This document shows positions 8,228-17,764 of a stretch of 64,000 nucleotides of DNA, in pieces (the first letter of the stretch is position 1; the number at the start of each line of letters is the position of its first letter). Below the pieces are notes generated by a model that was given only the letters and a program-made list of their open reading frames with translations, was not told the DNA's origin and searched no databases. Origin of the DNA: an uncultured Porphyromonadaceae bacterium. GTDB taxonomy: Bacteria; Bacteroidota; Bacteroidia; Bacteroidales; Muribaculaceae. Location: NCBI GenBank assembly GCA_900544305.1, contig UQUV01000002.1, forward strand, positions 1 to 64,000, written 5' to 3'. The position numbers and the translations under genes were made by a program.

Positions 8228-8755
8228 ATGACTCCCGGACAAGTATATCGTGAAGGCGCCAACAAGGGCGTAATTGTAGGCGTCTACCTTTCCGTCATTT
8301 TTCTGTGCGCGGTGCTGAGCGACTATGTGCCGCTCCTCTCCCTCGTCGCCATTCTGCTGATGCTTGGGGTTCCATTCTTCATCTACAGAATAATGAACTT
8401 CATCTACAAAAAATACCAGCGTGTTGCCGACTTTTCATCGCTTTGGATGCTCGGAATATCCCTTTTTCTCGGCGGTTCGCTCATCTGTTCGCTTGTCACC
8501 TACGCCACTTTGGAGTACGTATTGCCCGACTATATCTACAATCAGGCTGAAAAAGCGTTGGAACTTTACCAGCAAATGCCGCAGATAAAAGACTCGGAAC
8601 TAACGAAATACATAAAGACAGCCATCGAGAACGGCCTTTTGCCGACACCGATTGAGTTTGCCATCGAAATGCTGTGGCTCACTTCCTTTGCCGGCTCCAT
8701 GCTTTCGTTGCTCCTTGCCGCCATTATCCGCGCTTTCAACAATAAACAAAACTGA
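8228..8755 (+). CDS. DUF4199-type inner-membrane protein
   Basis: A 175-residue integral membrane protein with four hydrophobic segments (about 13-32, 34-58, 75-98 and 148-170) and a short soluble part between the third and fourth. The layout matches the Bacteroidota DUF4199 family, whose function is unknown. It lies 19 bp after bioB and 34 bp before the next gene, suggesting an operon. Confidence 0.8.
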   Translation: MTPGQVYREGANKGVIVGVYLSVIFLCAVLSDYVPLLSLVAILLMLGVPFFIYRIMNFIYKKYQRVADFSSLWMLGISLFLGGSLICSLVTYATLEYVLPDYIYNQAEKALELYQQMPQIKDSELTKYIKTAIENGLLPTPIEFAIEMLWLTSFAGSMLSLLLAAIIRAFNNKQN

Positions 8756-8789
8756 CCCGATATTCGTTTTCCTATAAAATCCTACGACT

Positions 8790-9344
8790 ATGAAGAAACT
8801 ATTGCAAATCATTTCGACTATTTTCGTTCTTATGCTCTGTGTAACTGGTGTGGCACAAGCAAAAAATGACAAGAACGGACAGGAACTAACGGAAAAAGAA
8901 GCGAAAAAAGCGGCAGAAGAAAAACGCGACTCTCTGACATTCCTGCTTACGCAACGTGCCGTAGAAAGCCGTAAGTTTGTAGTACTCGCCGACCGCGTAC
9001 GCGACCAGTATGGCCATACCGTCAACGTAAACTCCAGCACCAACTTTGTTCTCCTTCAGGGCAACGACGCCACCATACAGCTGGCATTCGAAAACGGACG
9101 CCCCGGAGTGAACGGACTGGGAGGTATCACGCTTGAAGGAAAAGCATCGAACGTGCAAGTGGACTATGACAAGAAAGGCAACCTGCAATTCAGCATGATG
9201 GTGATGGGCGTAGCCATTTCAGCCAACGTGACATTCACTGTCCCGAAGGGAAGCAACCGCTGCGACGCTGTAGTAAGCGCCAACATGAATTCAACACGCA
9301 TCACCTTCTCGGGAAAAATCAGCCCCTACAAACACGACCAGTAG
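8790..9344 (+). CDS. DUF4251-type exported protein
   Basis: A 184-residue protein with a Sec signal peptide (MKKLLQIISTIFVLMLCVTGVAQA, cleavage after residue 24). A Lys/Glu-rich linker follows, then a beta-rich domain (NFVLLQGNDATIQLAF, GGITLEGKASNVQVDYD, NVTFTVP). This agrees with the DUF4251 family of periplasmic or outer-membrane-associated proteins of Bacteroidota. It has no lipobox. A good terminator follows at 9366-9400, so it is probably the last gene of the bioB transcript. Confidence 0.8.
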   Translation: MKKLLQIISTIFVLMLCVTGVAQAKNDKNGQELTEKEAKKAAEEKRDSLTFLLTQRAVESRKFVVLADRVRDQYGHTVNVNSSTNFVLLQGNDATIQLAFENGRPGVNGLGGITLEGKASNVQVDYDKKGNLQFSMMVMGVAISANVTFTVPKGSNRCDAVVSANMNSTRITFSGKISPYKHDQ

Positions 9345-9365
9345 AGGCACACGCAACAGAACAGA

Positions 9366-9400
9366 AAAGCCCGGAGGACAACTTTTCCCCGGGCTTTTTC
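9366..9400 (+). terminator. Rho-independent terminator
   Basis: AAAAGCCCGG and CCGGGCTTTTT form a GC-rich stem with a T tail about 20 bp after the stop of the exported protein gene. It closes the transcription unit that begins with bioB. Confidence 0.85.
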
Positions 9401-9461
9401 CGTCATATCGGAATTTTGAACTATCTTTACGCACTCAAACACTACACGACAAGACATACAG

Positions 9462-10109
9462 ATGAATATAGGTGGCATTATTGAATGGGCGATGGCCAAT
9501 TTAAGCTATTGGGTGGTTTTTCTGCTGATGGTGATGGAAAACTCCGTCGTGCCGCTGCCTGCCGAACTCATCGTAACCCCCGCCGCCTACAAGGCTGCCA
9601 ACGGCGAAATGAATGTCGTGCTGCTGATTGCCCTCACTACCCTCGGCTCGACACTCGGAGCCATCATCAACTACTATCTGTCGCTGAAACTCGGACGGCC
9701 GGTCATCTACCGCTTCGTCAACAGCCGTTGGGGGCACATGCTCTTTCTCAACCAGAAGAAAATGGAATATGCCGAACACCTGTTCCGCAAAAACGGCAAC
9801 ATTTCCACTTTCATCGGCCGCCTGCTCCCGGCCGGACGGCAGTTCATTTCCATTCCCGCCGGATTGGCACGGATGAACATCTGGGCATTCATTTTCTACA
9901 CAACTGTCGGCTCCGCCCTCTGGAACTCTTTTCTTGTCGGCATGGGCTACTATCTCGCCTATCTCCTGCCGCAGGACGAAATCGCCCCGAAAATCGAAGA
10001 ATACGGCATGCAGCTCAACATTGCCTTTTTCGGCATTATCGGAGTCGCAATCGCCTACGGCATCGTGCGCCGCTACATCCGGCGCAGACGGCAAAAAGCG
10101 GACAAATAG
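9462..10109 (+). CDS. DedA family membrane protein
   Basis: A 215-residue inner-membrane protein of the DedA/VTT superfamily. Family marks include the N-terminal re-entrant region (VPLPAELIVTPAAYKA), the GSTLGAIINYYLSLKLGRPV segment, and FIGRLLPAGRQFISIPAGLARM with conserved Arg residues, followed by C-terminal hydrophobic segments. DedA proteins are linked to phospholipid or undecaprenyl-phosphate flipping and to membrane potential homeostasis. A TATCTTTA box lies at 9422-9429, 32 bp upstream. It is monocistronic by spacing. Confidence 0.93.
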   Translation: MNIGGIIEWAMANLSYWVVFLLMVMENSVVPLPAELIVTPAAYKAANGEMNVVLLIALTTLGSTLGAIINYYLSLKLGRPVIYRFVNSRWGHMLFLNQKKMEYAEHLFRKNGNISTFIGRLLPAGRQFISIPAGLARMNIWAFIFYTTVGSALWNSFLVGMGYYLAYLLPQDEIAPKIEEYGMQLNIAFFGIIGVAIAYGIVRRYIRRRRQKADK

Positions 10110-10184
10110 TGCTCCACAGCTCCGCATTTTCACAAGGTTAATAAATATTAACTACCAAACTTATCTATCCCATATATTTGTTAT

Positions 10185-10192
10185 TACATTTG
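10185..10192 (+). promoter_or_regulatory. -7 box upstream of the Bax-inhibitor gene
   Basis: TACATTTG matches the -7 consensus; a second exact box, TATATTTG, lies at 10173-10180. Both precede the start at 10244 by 50-65 bp. Which one is used cannot be told from sequence. Confidence 0.55.
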
Positions 10193-10243
10193 TAACATAG
10201 ACTAATAATCGAATAATCAGAAAATCATTAATCACACAAAACA

Positions 10244-10951
10244 ATGGACAATTTCAATCAATTCGGATTCACACAAACAAGCCCGGCTCTCGACAACACG
10301 TTGACGAAAGTAATGCGCCGTGTCTATCTGAAAATGTTTCTGGCGTTGCTTGTAACAGCCGCAACAGCCTTCTTCGTTGCTGGACAACAATCAATCATGG
10401 TGTATATGCTCACCCACTCTTGGGTATACTGGGGACTGCTCATCGCTCAAATCGTCATGGTCATTTCCCTTTCCGGAGCCATCCATAAAATCAGTTCCGG
10501 CGTAGCTACACTGCTGTTCTATCTGTATTCCATACTGACAGGCGTAGTGTTCTCTGTCATCCTGCTTGCTTATACAGGTGCTTCAATAGGACAGACATTC
10601 CTCATCACGGCAGGCGTGTTCGGAGCAATGACCATCTACGGCTATTTCACTAAAAACAGCCTTGCACGATTCGGTTCGTTCCTCTACATGGCACTGATTG
10701 GCCTGCTCATCTGCATTGTCATCAATATCTTCCTGGCAAGCAGCACAATGGACTGGATTATCAGTTTCGTGGGCGTAGGCATCTTTATCGGCCTTACAGC
10801 ATGGGACACTCAGAAAATCAAACAGATGATTATGATGGACGGCGGAGCCAATACTGGTAAAATCGCCACTCTCGGCGCATTGAGCCTCTATCTTGACTTC
10901 ATCAACCTGTTCCTCTATCTGCTCCGTTTCTTCGGTGCAAGCCGCGACTAA
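10244..10951 (+). CDS. Bax inhibitor-1/YccA family membrane protein
   Basis: A 235-residue protein with seven hydrophobic segments and the family end GWDTQKI-like motif (TAWDTQKIKQM, about 188-198), followed by ALSLYLDFINLFLYLLRFFG. Bacterial members are pH-dependent calcium leak channels or interact with the FtsH quality-control system. The N-terminus is soluble. A strong terminator follows. Confidence 0.95.
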   Translation: MDNFNQFGFTQTSPALDNTLTKVMRRVYLKMFLALLVTAATAFFVAGQQSIMVYMLTHSWVYWGLLIAQIVMVISLSGAIHKISSGVATLLFYLYSILTGVVFSVILLAYTGASIGQTFLITAGVFGAMTIYGYFTKNSLARFGSFLYMALIGLLICIVINIFLASSTMDWIISFVGVGIFIGLTAWDTQKIKQMIMMDGGANTGKIATLGALSLYLDFINLFLYLLRFFGASRD

Positions 10952-10975
10952 GAAAGTTAACAGACACAACAAATA

Positions 10976-11026
10976 CCCGAGGGAGACCAAAAGCCAACGC
11001 GCTTCTGAGTCTCCCTCGGGATTTTT
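10976..11026 (+). terminator. Strong terminator after the Bax-inhibitor gene
   Basis: CCCGAGGGAGAC and GTCTCCCTCGGG form a perfect 12-bp stem around a 24-base loop, followed by a run of six T. It separates the membrane protein gene from the helicase gene downstream. Confidence 0.85.
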
Positions 11027-11071
11027 TCACCACACACGAAACGAAGATGCGCAGTTTTGCGAAGTTTTCTG

Positions 11072-11079
11072 TAATTTTG
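11072..11079 (+). promoter_or_regulatory. -7 box abutting the helicase start
   Basis: TAATTTTG fits TAnnTTTG exactly. With initiation 3-5 bases downstream, the transcript would begin at or just before the ATG at 11085. The -33 region is weak. Confidence 0.6.
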
Positions 11080-11084
11080 TAGGT

Positions 11085-12503
11085 ATGACTGGGATTGAAC
11101 GCGTGTTGGGCGAGGAAATTCTACGGCAGCTCCCCTACGACCCCAATGCGCAACAGATGGAGCTTATTGCGGCGTTCTGCAAGTTTGTGATGGACCCCGA
11201 CCCTCGTTCGGTGTTCCTGCTGAACGGCTATGCGGGCACGGGAAAAACGTCGCTGATGAGCGCACTGGTGAAGGCGTTGTTGAAAATGGAGCGTAAATCG
11301 GTGCTGCTTGCCCCTACGGGACGTGCGGCAAAGGTGTTCGCCTCCTACTCCGGCCACAGTGCATTCACCATCCACCGCAAGATATACCAGAGCAAGCGTT
11401 TCAATCCCGAAGCGTTCAACTATTCGCTTGCCCACAATAATCATAAGGACACGTTCTTTATCGTCGACGAAGCGTCGATGATTTCCAACACGCCGGGCGA
11501 AAACGCCGTTTTCGGAAGCGGCTGTCTGCTCGACGACCTGATTCTCTACGTCTACAACGGCATGGGCTGCCGACTGATCCTACTCGGCGATGTGGCACAG
11601 CTCCCTCCGGTGGGCTATGCGGAAAGTCCGGCACTGTCAGCGGCAGTGCTGCAAGGCTACGGGCTGAAGGTATATACCTACACGCTGACAGAGGTGGCCC
11701 GACAGCAGAAATCGTCGGGAATTCTGCACAATGCTACAGAAATACGCAACATTCTTTCTTCCGGACAGCTTGCCCCTCCCACTATCCACGTAAGCGGATT
11801 CGACGACATGGAGGTGGTTTCAGGCGAATTTCTCGCGGAAAAAGTGGCGGACTGCTATGCCGCCGACGGGCAGGACGAAACCATCATCGTCACCCGCTCC
11901 AACAAGCGCGCCACGCTGTTCAACCAGGGCGTGCGCGGACGTGTGCTGTATATGGAGGCGGAAATTGCCACCGGCGATATGCTTCTCGTGGCTAAGAACA
12001 ACTATTTCTGGGCGGAAGAATACGACAATATCGACTTTATCGCCAACGGCGACATCGCCGTCGTGCGGCGCATTTCCAACTTCACGCATCTCTACGGCTT
12101 CCGTTTTGCCGATGTGACGCTGGAGTTTCCCGACTACGGCACGGAAATCGACGCAAAAATCATCCTCGACGCGCTCTACACCGACACGCCGGCACTGACA
12201 CGCGAGCAGAACAACATGCTCTATCAGCAAGTGATGGAGGACTATGCCGACATTCCCCGCAAAAGCGAGAAATTCAAGCGGCTGAAAAAAGACCCGTATT
12301 TCAATGCCCTGCAAGTGAAGTTTGCCTATTCTATTACCTGCCACAAGGCGCAGGGCGGCCAGTGGAAAAACGTGTTTATCGACATGGGCTACCTGCCGGA
12401 AGAAGCCTACCGGAACGTGGACTTCTACCGCTGGCTTTATACCTCGTTCACCCGTTCCTACGGGAAAATATATCTTATCAATCCCCCGTTGGAAACCGAC
12501 TGA
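11085..12503 (+). CDS. RecD-like superfamily 1 DNA helicase
   Basis: A 472-residue ATPase from the ATG at 11085. The frame is open upstream to 10893, but that part crosses the preceding gene and its terminator. Walker A is GYAGTGKT (48-55), followed by APTGRAA, the Walker B block FFIVDEASMI, GDVAQLPPVG, and the C-terminal UvrD-like block SITCHKAQGGQW. This is the architecture of short RecD2-like exonuclease V alpha-subunit relatives common in Bacteroidota, which move 5' to 3' on DNA. No RecB or RecC neighbour is present. The exact -7 box TAATTTTG at 11072-11079 ends only 5 bp before the ATG, so the mRNA should be leaderless or nearly so. Confidence 0.92.
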   Translation: MTGIERVLGEEILRQLPYDPNAQQMELIAAFCKFVMDPDPRSVFLLNGYAGTGKTSLMSALVKALLKMERKSVLLAPTGRAAKVFASYSGHSAFTIHRKIYQSKRFNPEAFNYSLAHNNHKDTFFIVDEASMISNTPGENAVFGSGCLLDDLILYVYNGMGCRLILLGDVAQLPPVGYAESPALSAAVLQGYGLKVYTYTLTEVARQQKSSGILHNATEIRNILSSGQLAPPTIHVSGFDDMEVVSGEFLAEKVADCYAADGQDETIIVTRSNKRATLFNQGVRGRVLYMEAEIATGDMLLVAKNNYFWAEEYDNIDFIANGDIAVVRRISNFTHLYGFRFADVTLEFPDYGTEIDAKIILDALYTDTPALTREQNNMLYQQVMEDYADIPRKSEKFKRLKKDPYFNALQVKFAYSITCHKAQGGQWKNVFIDMGYLPEEAYRNVDFYRWLYTSFTRSYGKIYLINPPLETD

Positions 12504-12643
12504 CAGGAAAGAATTTGGAGGCCGGAGTGTGTATTTTTCATGCCCTTCTGCTTTTGGATTTCAGTTGCGTAAACTTAACTATAAGATATAACCTCACATT
12601 ACCCGTTTTTTCGTTTCACCGGCCCCCAATCCAATTCGTTGTC

Positions 12644-14146
12644 CTATCCGCAATAGAAATAGCGGCGGACGAGTTCCATTATCTTTTCGTCGTTGCCTTC
12701 CAGTTCCTTACGGAGCGAAGCATCGCGGTAGTCGGAAAGCATCTTTATCAGTCCGTCGACCATGCGCGGCGAGAACACCCCATAGCGTTCGTAGACGGCA
12801 CGCTGCCGTTTCAGGCATTCAGCCGACTCCTCGCACGAAGCCGGAAGCTGGCTGAGGCGTGCCAGAACATCCTTATGCTTTTCGTCGAAAATGTTGACAT
12901 CCACATAGCGGTCGCGCGCATACTGCACGCCGTTTTCCATTTCAAATCCGTGGCGGGCGGCTACGGTCAGTCCGGCCAGCAGCAGATAAATGTCGGCAGA
13001 GCCGTCGGGACAACGGAATTCCACAGTCTGCTTCAGGCTGACATCAAGATTCGAAGGTTCTTCCAGCGGATTGGCGTCGCACACCATACGGTTGGCACCG
13101 GCGCTCCAACCGAGCGGCACACGCACCAGCACAGAACGGTTGCGGTCGCCCCAACAGATATTTGTCGGCGCCTCCTGATGCGGCACAAGGCGGAAATAGG
13201 ATGTAGGATTCGTATTGCCGAAAGCCGTCAGCGAAGGAGCAAGGTCGAGATAACCGGCAATGGCCTTCAATGCGTTTTCCGACAGCGTTCCGTCGGCATT
13301 CACCATCGCATTCCTGCCGTCCTTCATCAGGCGCGTATGCACATGCAGTCCGCTGCCTGCCTTTCCGACAGTGATTTTCGGTGCAAACGTAACGTCCACA
13401 CCGTATTCGTAGGCCAGCGTGCGGATAATCCATTTCGCCACCATCAGCTGGTCGGCGGCATCCTCAAGCGTTGTGGGAAGGAATTCAATTTCATTCTGTT
13501 CGTACATCTTTCCGTCCTTCGTGAAATTGCCCACTTCCGAGTGTCCGTATTTAATCAGTCCACCTGCTTCGGCTATATATTTCATGGCTGTGGCACGCAG
13601 TTCCGCACCCTTGTTGAAAGGCGTTGACTCATGATAGCCCTTCTGGTCGGCAGCAAGATACAAATCTTCCAGCGGCGAAACCACATAGTATTCCAGTTCG
13701 CCCATCACATGGAACGTCAGCCCCGTGACGCGCTGCAATTCACGGTGTGCCTTGCGCAACGTGTATTCCGGCGACATTTCCAGCGGTGTGCCGTCCTTCG
13801 TGTAATAGCTGCAAAGAATATCGAGGGCCGGAATTTCGCTGAACGGATTCAGGAAGGCCGTACGATAGCGCGGCACGACATAGAGGTCGCTTGAACCCGC
13901 CTCGATATAAGGGAAAAGACTTGAACCGTCGACACGTTCGCCACAGGTCAATATGCTGTCCAGATAATCGTCGTCATTGATGATGAAATTCAAAGTTTTC
14001 AACCGCCCGTCAGCCCCCGGATAACGGAGATTAATCATTTCAATGCGGTTTTCCTTCACAAAGCGTACAAGGTCGGCTTTCGTGAACTCTTGCGGACGCT
14101 TCATCAGGAAGCGTACCAGCGGATTAGGATTCATCTCGAAATTCAT
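12644..14146 (-). CDS. Glutamine synthetase family protein
   Basis: A 500-residue cytoplasmic enzyme with the beta-grasp N-domain (IEMINLRYPGADGRLKTLNF) and the catalytic barrel. Metal and substrate blocks include GSSDLYVVP, GELEYYV, the GSGLHVHTRL histidine block, NRSVLVRVPLGW and the EFRCPDGSADIY block. It is of the short GlnA-like class rather than the long type III enzyme also common in this phylum. ATP-dependent glutamine formation is likely but not certain, because some homologues ligate other amines. The gene is monocistronic, with a good promoter 25 bp upstream of the start. Confidence 0.9.
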   Translation of the reverse strand: MNFEMNPNPLVRFLMKRPQEFTKADLVRFVKENRIEMINLRYPGADGRLKTLNFIINDDDYLDSILTCGERVDGSSLFPYIEAGSSDLYVVPRYRTAFLNPFSEIPALDILCSYYTKDGTPLEMSPEYTLRKAHRELQRVTGLTFHVMGELEYYVVSPLEDLYLAADQKGYHESTPFNKGAELRATAMKYIAEAGGLIKYGHSEVGNFTKDGKMYEQNEIEFLPTTLEDAADQLMVAKWIIRTLAYEYGVDVTFAPKITVGKAGSGLHVHTRLMKDGRNAMVNADGTLSENALKAIAGYLDLAPSLTAFGNTNPTSYFRLVPHQEAPTNICWGDRNRSVLVRVPLGWSAGANRMVCDANPLEEPSNLDVSLKQTVEFRCPDGSADIYLLLAGLTVAARHGFEMENGVQYARDRYVDVNIFDEKHKDVLARLSQLPASCEESAECLKRQRAVYERYGVFSPRMVDGLIKMLSDYRDASLRKELEGNDEKIMELVRRYFYCG

Positions 14147-14171
14147 AGTACTGTTTAAGTTTTCGTTTCTA

Positions 14172-14202
14172 CAAATATAAAAATCCGTCTACACAAAAGC
14201 AA
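14172..14202 (-). promoter_or_regulatory. Promoter of the glutamine synthetase gene
   Basis: On the minus strand TTG, 20 bp, then TATATTTG (14179-14172). This matches both elements of the Bacteroidota consensus and lies about 25 bp before the start codon. Confidence 0.75.
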
Positions 14203-14424
14203 CGAAACGCGCCCAAATATTTGGCGTTATAACATCTTTTAAATATCATTTTGTCACTCATATTATTTAAAATGGCATATTTTCATAATTCATCAAAAGC
14301 AAATTGTCACCTCTATACGAACAGCCACTGCCGAAATTAGGCAGACGTAACGAAGTATAACTAATTTTTCTTTCAATTGAGGGAAAAATGTGATATTTTT
14401 GTAGTTCGGAAACTAAGCAGATTT
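14180..14424. other. Intergenic region between divergent genes
   Basis: This AT-rich region holds the upstream part of the glutamine synthetase promoter and, at 14394-14401, a TATTTTTG -7 box for nnr on the plus strand. No gene was seen in the remainder. Confidence 0.6.
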
Positions 14425-15954
14425 ATGAAAATATTTACGTCGAACGATATAAGGAAACTTGATCAGGCCACCATCGAAAAGGAAGGCATCCGTTCCATCG
14501 ACTTGATGGAACGTGCCGCAACAATGGTTGCCAACGAAATCATATCCCGCTGGGACAACACTCAACGCATCATCATATTTGCAGGACCGGGCAACAACGG
14601 AGGTGACGGCCTTGCTGTGGCAAGAATGCTTATCGAAAAAGGATTCATGCCCATAATTCTGCTTTTCAATACGGAAGGAAAACTTTCGCCCGACTGCGAA
14701 ACCAACAAGAAGCGGCTTCTGCAACTCAACTATCCGATACAGGAGGTGAACCGCGAAATCACTCTGCCGAACATCACGAAAAACGACGTTGTTGTCGACG
14801 CCCTGTTCGGAAGCGGTCTTTCGCGTGCGCTTGTAGGCGGCTACATGGCACTGGTGCGTACCATCAACGAGTCGGAAGCCTTTGTCATTTCCATCGACGT
14901 GCCTTCGGGACTCTTCGGCGAGTTCAACAAGAGCAACATGCGCCGCAACGTGGTGCACGCCAATCTGACGCTCACCTTCCAGTTCCCGCGCCTTTCCTTC
15001 TTCTTCTCCGAAAATGCCGAATGCCTCGGCGAATGGAAAGTGCTGGACATCGGGCTGGACAAGGAAGCCACCGAAACCATCCCGACCAACAACTATCTGA
15101 TTGACGAAGAAGGCGTGCGCAAAGGCCTGCGGCCACGCAATCCGTTTTCTTCGAAAGACAACTACGGCCGCATCTACATTGCCGCCGGAAGTTTCGGTAT
15201 GATGGGTGCCGCACTGCTGTGTGCCAAGGCTGCCATGCGGAGCGGAGCCGGCGTGGTTACCGTCCATGCGCCTTCCTGCGGATACATCGTCACGCAGACA
15301 GCACTGCCGGAAGTGCTTTTCGACGAGGACGCCAACAGCCGCTTCATTTCGAAAATCCAGCCGCACCCGAAAACATCGGCCATTGCCATCGGCCCGGGTA
15401 TCGGACGGCAGGATGCCACCATCAGCGCACTCAGCCGGTTTCTGAAGGAAGCCAAATCGCCGGTCGTGCTCGATGCCGACGCACTCAACTGCATCGCCGA
15501 GCAGCCGACCATGCTCAACGACATTCCGCGCAACTCCGTCATCACTCCGCACATCGGCGAGTTCAACCGCCTGTTCGGTGAAACCTATAGCGACGAAGAC
15601 CGCTACCTGAAAGCTATCGACATGGCACGCACGCTGAAAATATACATCATCCTGAAAGGCCACTACACCATGGTGTTCCGCCCCGACGGGAAGGTTTACT
15701 TCAACAATACGGGCAATGCAGGAATGGCCACAGCCGGAAGCGGCGACGTGCTGACGGGCATCGTTACCGCCATGCTCGGACAAGGCTACCAGCCGCATAT
15801 CGCCACGACTCTTGCCACCTTCATCCACGGCTATGCCGGCAATCTCGCCCGGCAGCAGAAAGGCGAAGTGGGCATGATGGCGAGCGACATTGTGGAAAAC
15901 ATCGGTCCGGCCTTCAAGCTGCTGATGGAAACACCAACCAAAACGAATCAATAA
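14425..15954 (+). CDS. nnr: Bifunctional NAD(P)H-hydrate epimerase / ADP-dependent dehydratase
   Basis: A 509-residue metabolite-repair enzyme that restores damaged NAD(P)HX. The N-terminal half is the epimerase (YjeF_N), with AGPGNNGGDGLAVARML as the nucleotide-binding loop and VVDALFGSGLSR. The C-terminal half is the ribokinase-like dehydratase, with IAAGSFGMMGAALLCAKAAMRSGAG, VLDADALN, ITPHIGEF and the GNAGMATAGSGDVLTG anion-hole motif. The start at 14425 is preferred over an upstream in-frame codon at 14377, because the latter would place the -7 box (14394-14401) inside the gene. The DUF4831 gene follows after 18 bp. Confidence 0.96.
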   Translation: MKIFTSNDIRKLDQATIEKEGIRSIDLMERAATMVANEIISRWDNTQRIIIFAGPGNNGGDGLAVARMLIEKGFMPIILLFNTEGKLSPDCETNKKRLLQLNYPIQEVNREITLPNITKNDVVVDALFGSGLSRALVGGYMALVRTINESEAFVISIDVPSGLFGEFNKSNMRRNVVHANLTLTFQFPRLSFFFSENAECLGEWKVLDIGLDKEATETIPTNNYLIDEEGVRKGLRPRNPFSSKDNYGRIYIAAGSFGMMGAALLCAKAAMRSGAGVVTVHAPSCGYIVTQTALPEVLFDEDANSRFISKIQPHPKTSAIAIGPGIGRQDATISALSRFLKEAKSPVVLDADALNCIAEQPTMLNDIPRNSVITPHIGEFNRLFGETYSDEDRYLKAIDMARTLKIYIILKGHYTMVFRPDGKVYFNNTGNAGMATAGSGDVLTGIVTAMLGQGYQPHIATTLATFIHGYAGNLARQQKGEVGMMASDIVENIGPAFKLLMETPTKTNQ

Positions 15955-15972
15955 CGCTAAAAACAATATTTT

Positions 15973-17064
15973 ATGAGGAAACTTCGTAACGCGATTCTGT
16001 TCGCATCTGCGCTCATCGCTTTGCAGGCAACAGCTCAGGAAACCCAAAAGCTGACCGCAAACAAGCACAACGAATATGGCATCATCTACTCGCTGCCTGT
16101 CACTCATCTCAACATTGAAGTAGAAGCCGTGAAAACCGTAAAAAAAGCCGGTCCCTACTATAAATACGCCAAAAAGTATTTGGGGGTCAGCAAGGTGATT
16201 TCCCACGACTCACAGACCTGGGAAATCAAGAGCATCAAAATCACTCCTTACGGTGTGCCCAACAAGGACAACGAATATCTCATGAAGTTCAAAAGCGGCT
16301 CTGTGCCCTATCTGCTGTTGGATGCAGAAGGACTGCCGCTCGCTATCAATACGGAAGTCGACGAATCGGTTGTAAAGCGCAAGCGCAACCAGTTTGACGA
16401 TCAGGAAGGCTATAATCAGGCTGAAATTGCGAGCACCTACTCCGAGGAGATGGTGGCAAGCGAATCGACAATGAAAAGCGCGGAAGCCACTTCCCTGCGC
16501 ATTTTCGAACTTCGCGACAGCAAGAACGACCTGGCATCGGGCAATGCCGACCAGATGCCGCCCGACGGCCAGTCGCTCAAACTCATGCTTGACGAACTGA
16601 CAAAACAGGAAGCCATCCTCACTTCGCTCTTCCTCGGAACGACAACCACGGAAACCAAGGTGTTCCGCTTCGACTATGTTCCGACCGAAGATGTGCAAAA
16701 GGAAATCATATTCCGCGTGTCGGACTTCAACGGCATTGTGGACAAAAACGACCTGAGCGGCGACCCTGTTTATCTTGACCTGGAAATTACCGCACGCGGC
16801 GAACTGCCGGTAGACGACAAAGGAAAAGAAAAGGAGATTCCGAAAGGCGCCGTCATGTACAACATCCCGGGCAAGGCAAACGTGACGCTTACCTACAACG
16901 GCAAGCGCATGGCACAGGAAACCGTACAAGTGGCTCAGTTTGGTGTAGACTTCGGCCTTGAACCCAAAATGTTTACCGACAAGAAAGCACCGGCCTACGT
17001 GATTTTCAATCCTGAAACCGGAGCCATCAAAGAACTTGGCACTACCGTTCCTAACCAGGAATGA
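15973..17064 (+). CDS. DUF4831-type exported protein
   Basis: A 363-residue protein with a signal peptide (first 21 residues, ending LQATAQ). The mature part is beta-rich and negatively charged. It contains YLLLDAEGLPLAINTE, an EEMVASESTMKSAE helix and the block DELTKQEAILTSLFLGTTTTET, typical of the DUF4831 family of Bacteroidota. Function unknown; probably periplasmic. It lies 18 bp after nnr and 69 bp before the next outer-membrane protein gene. Confidence 0.85.
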   Translation: MRKLRNAILFASALIALQATAQETQKLTANKHNEYGIIYSLPVTHLNIEVEAVKTVKKAGPYYKYAKKYLGVSKVISHDSQTWEIKSIKITPYGVPNKDNEYLMKFKSGSVPYLLLDAEGLPLAINTEVDESVVKRKRNQFDDQEGYNQAEIASTYSEEMVASESTMKSAEATSLRIFELRDSKNDLASGNADQMPPDGQSLKLMLDELTKQEAILTSLFLGTTTTETKVFRFDYVPTEDVQKEIIFRVSDFNGIVDKNDLSGDPVYLDLEITARGELPVDDKGKEKEIPKGAVMYNIPGKANVTLTYNGKRMAQETVQVAQFGVDFGLEPKMFTDKKAPAYVIFNPETGAIKELGTTVPNQE

Positions 17065-17133
17065 GGCAAACCGACTGATTATAATACAATATATTCTCTT
17101 CATATTCCGTTTATTATACAAATTGCAAGGAGT

Positions 17134-17733
17134 ATGAAGAGAATATTTTTTATCTGCACATTTCTGTGCGCCTTTTTTGCAGCACAGGCACAATGGAGTT
17201 TCGGAGTTAAAGCAGGCTTGAACAGCGCAAAAATCAATTACCCGGGAACCATCGAAAACCCGTCCAATCTGACAGGCATCAACCTGGGTGGCGTAGCGAC
17301 CTATCAACTTAACAAGTGGTTTGACTTGCAGGCAGAATTGACCTACAACCAATTGGGCTATCTGGAAAGGGATGTTATCCTCAGTGATATCGGAGAGCCG
17401 ATCGAAGACGGCGACATGAAATGCCGCCACCACTATATAAGCCTGCCTGTACTGGTGAAATTCTTCCCCATTAAAGGGTTCAATATTCAATTCGGTCCCC
17501 AATTCGGATACATGGCCAGCAGCCAGACAAAAGTCAACGGATACGACGAGCCGATAAACCCCGACTACAATAAATTTGATTTCAGCCTTGCGTTCGGCGT
17601 AGGCTATGAATTCGATTTCGGCTTGTTTATCGACACCCGCTATATGCTCGGACTAACCCCAACCATCCACAACATGGAATCATGGGAAAACCGCGCCTAT
17701 TCGCTCAGCGTAGGCTACCGGTTCTATATGTAG
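17134..17733 (+). CDS. Small outer-membrane beta-barrel protein
   Basis: A 199-residue protein with a signal peptide (about residues 1-19, ending AAQAQ) followed by alternating amphipathic strands (WSFGVKAGLNSAKINY, GGVATYQLNKWFDLQAELTY, NIQFGPQFGYMAS) and a C-terminal aromatic residue context (SVGYRFYM). This is the eight-stranded porin-family OMP fold of Bacteroidota. Its ligand or role is unknown. It is convergent with the NlpC/P60 gene, with only 31 bp between, and no terminator was seen there. Confidence 0.88.
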   Translation: MKRIFFICTFLCAFFAAQAQWSFGVKAGLNSAKINYPGTIENPSNLTGINLGGVATYQLNKWFDLQAELTYNQLGYLERDVILSDIGEPIEDGDMKCRHHYISLPVLVKFFPIKGFNIQFGPQFGYMASSQTKVNGYDEPINPDYNKFDFSLAFGVGYEFDFGLFIDTRYMLGLTPTIHNMESWENRAYSLSVGYRFYM

Positions 17734-17764
17734 GAATAAATACGAGAAAACAAGAGAAAGAGCA

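Noticed and set aside
12362..13627. 421-codon open frame on the plus strand
   Set aside because: It overlaps the helicase end and runs antisense through glutamine synthetase; no family resemblance.
14413..16206. 597-codon open frame on the minus strand
   Set aside because: It is antisense to nnr and the DUF4831 gene, both strongly supported by motifs; its composition is that of a shadow frame.
16210..17502. 430-codon open frame on the minus strand
   Set aside because: It is antisense to two exported-protein genes that have signal peptides and family domains.
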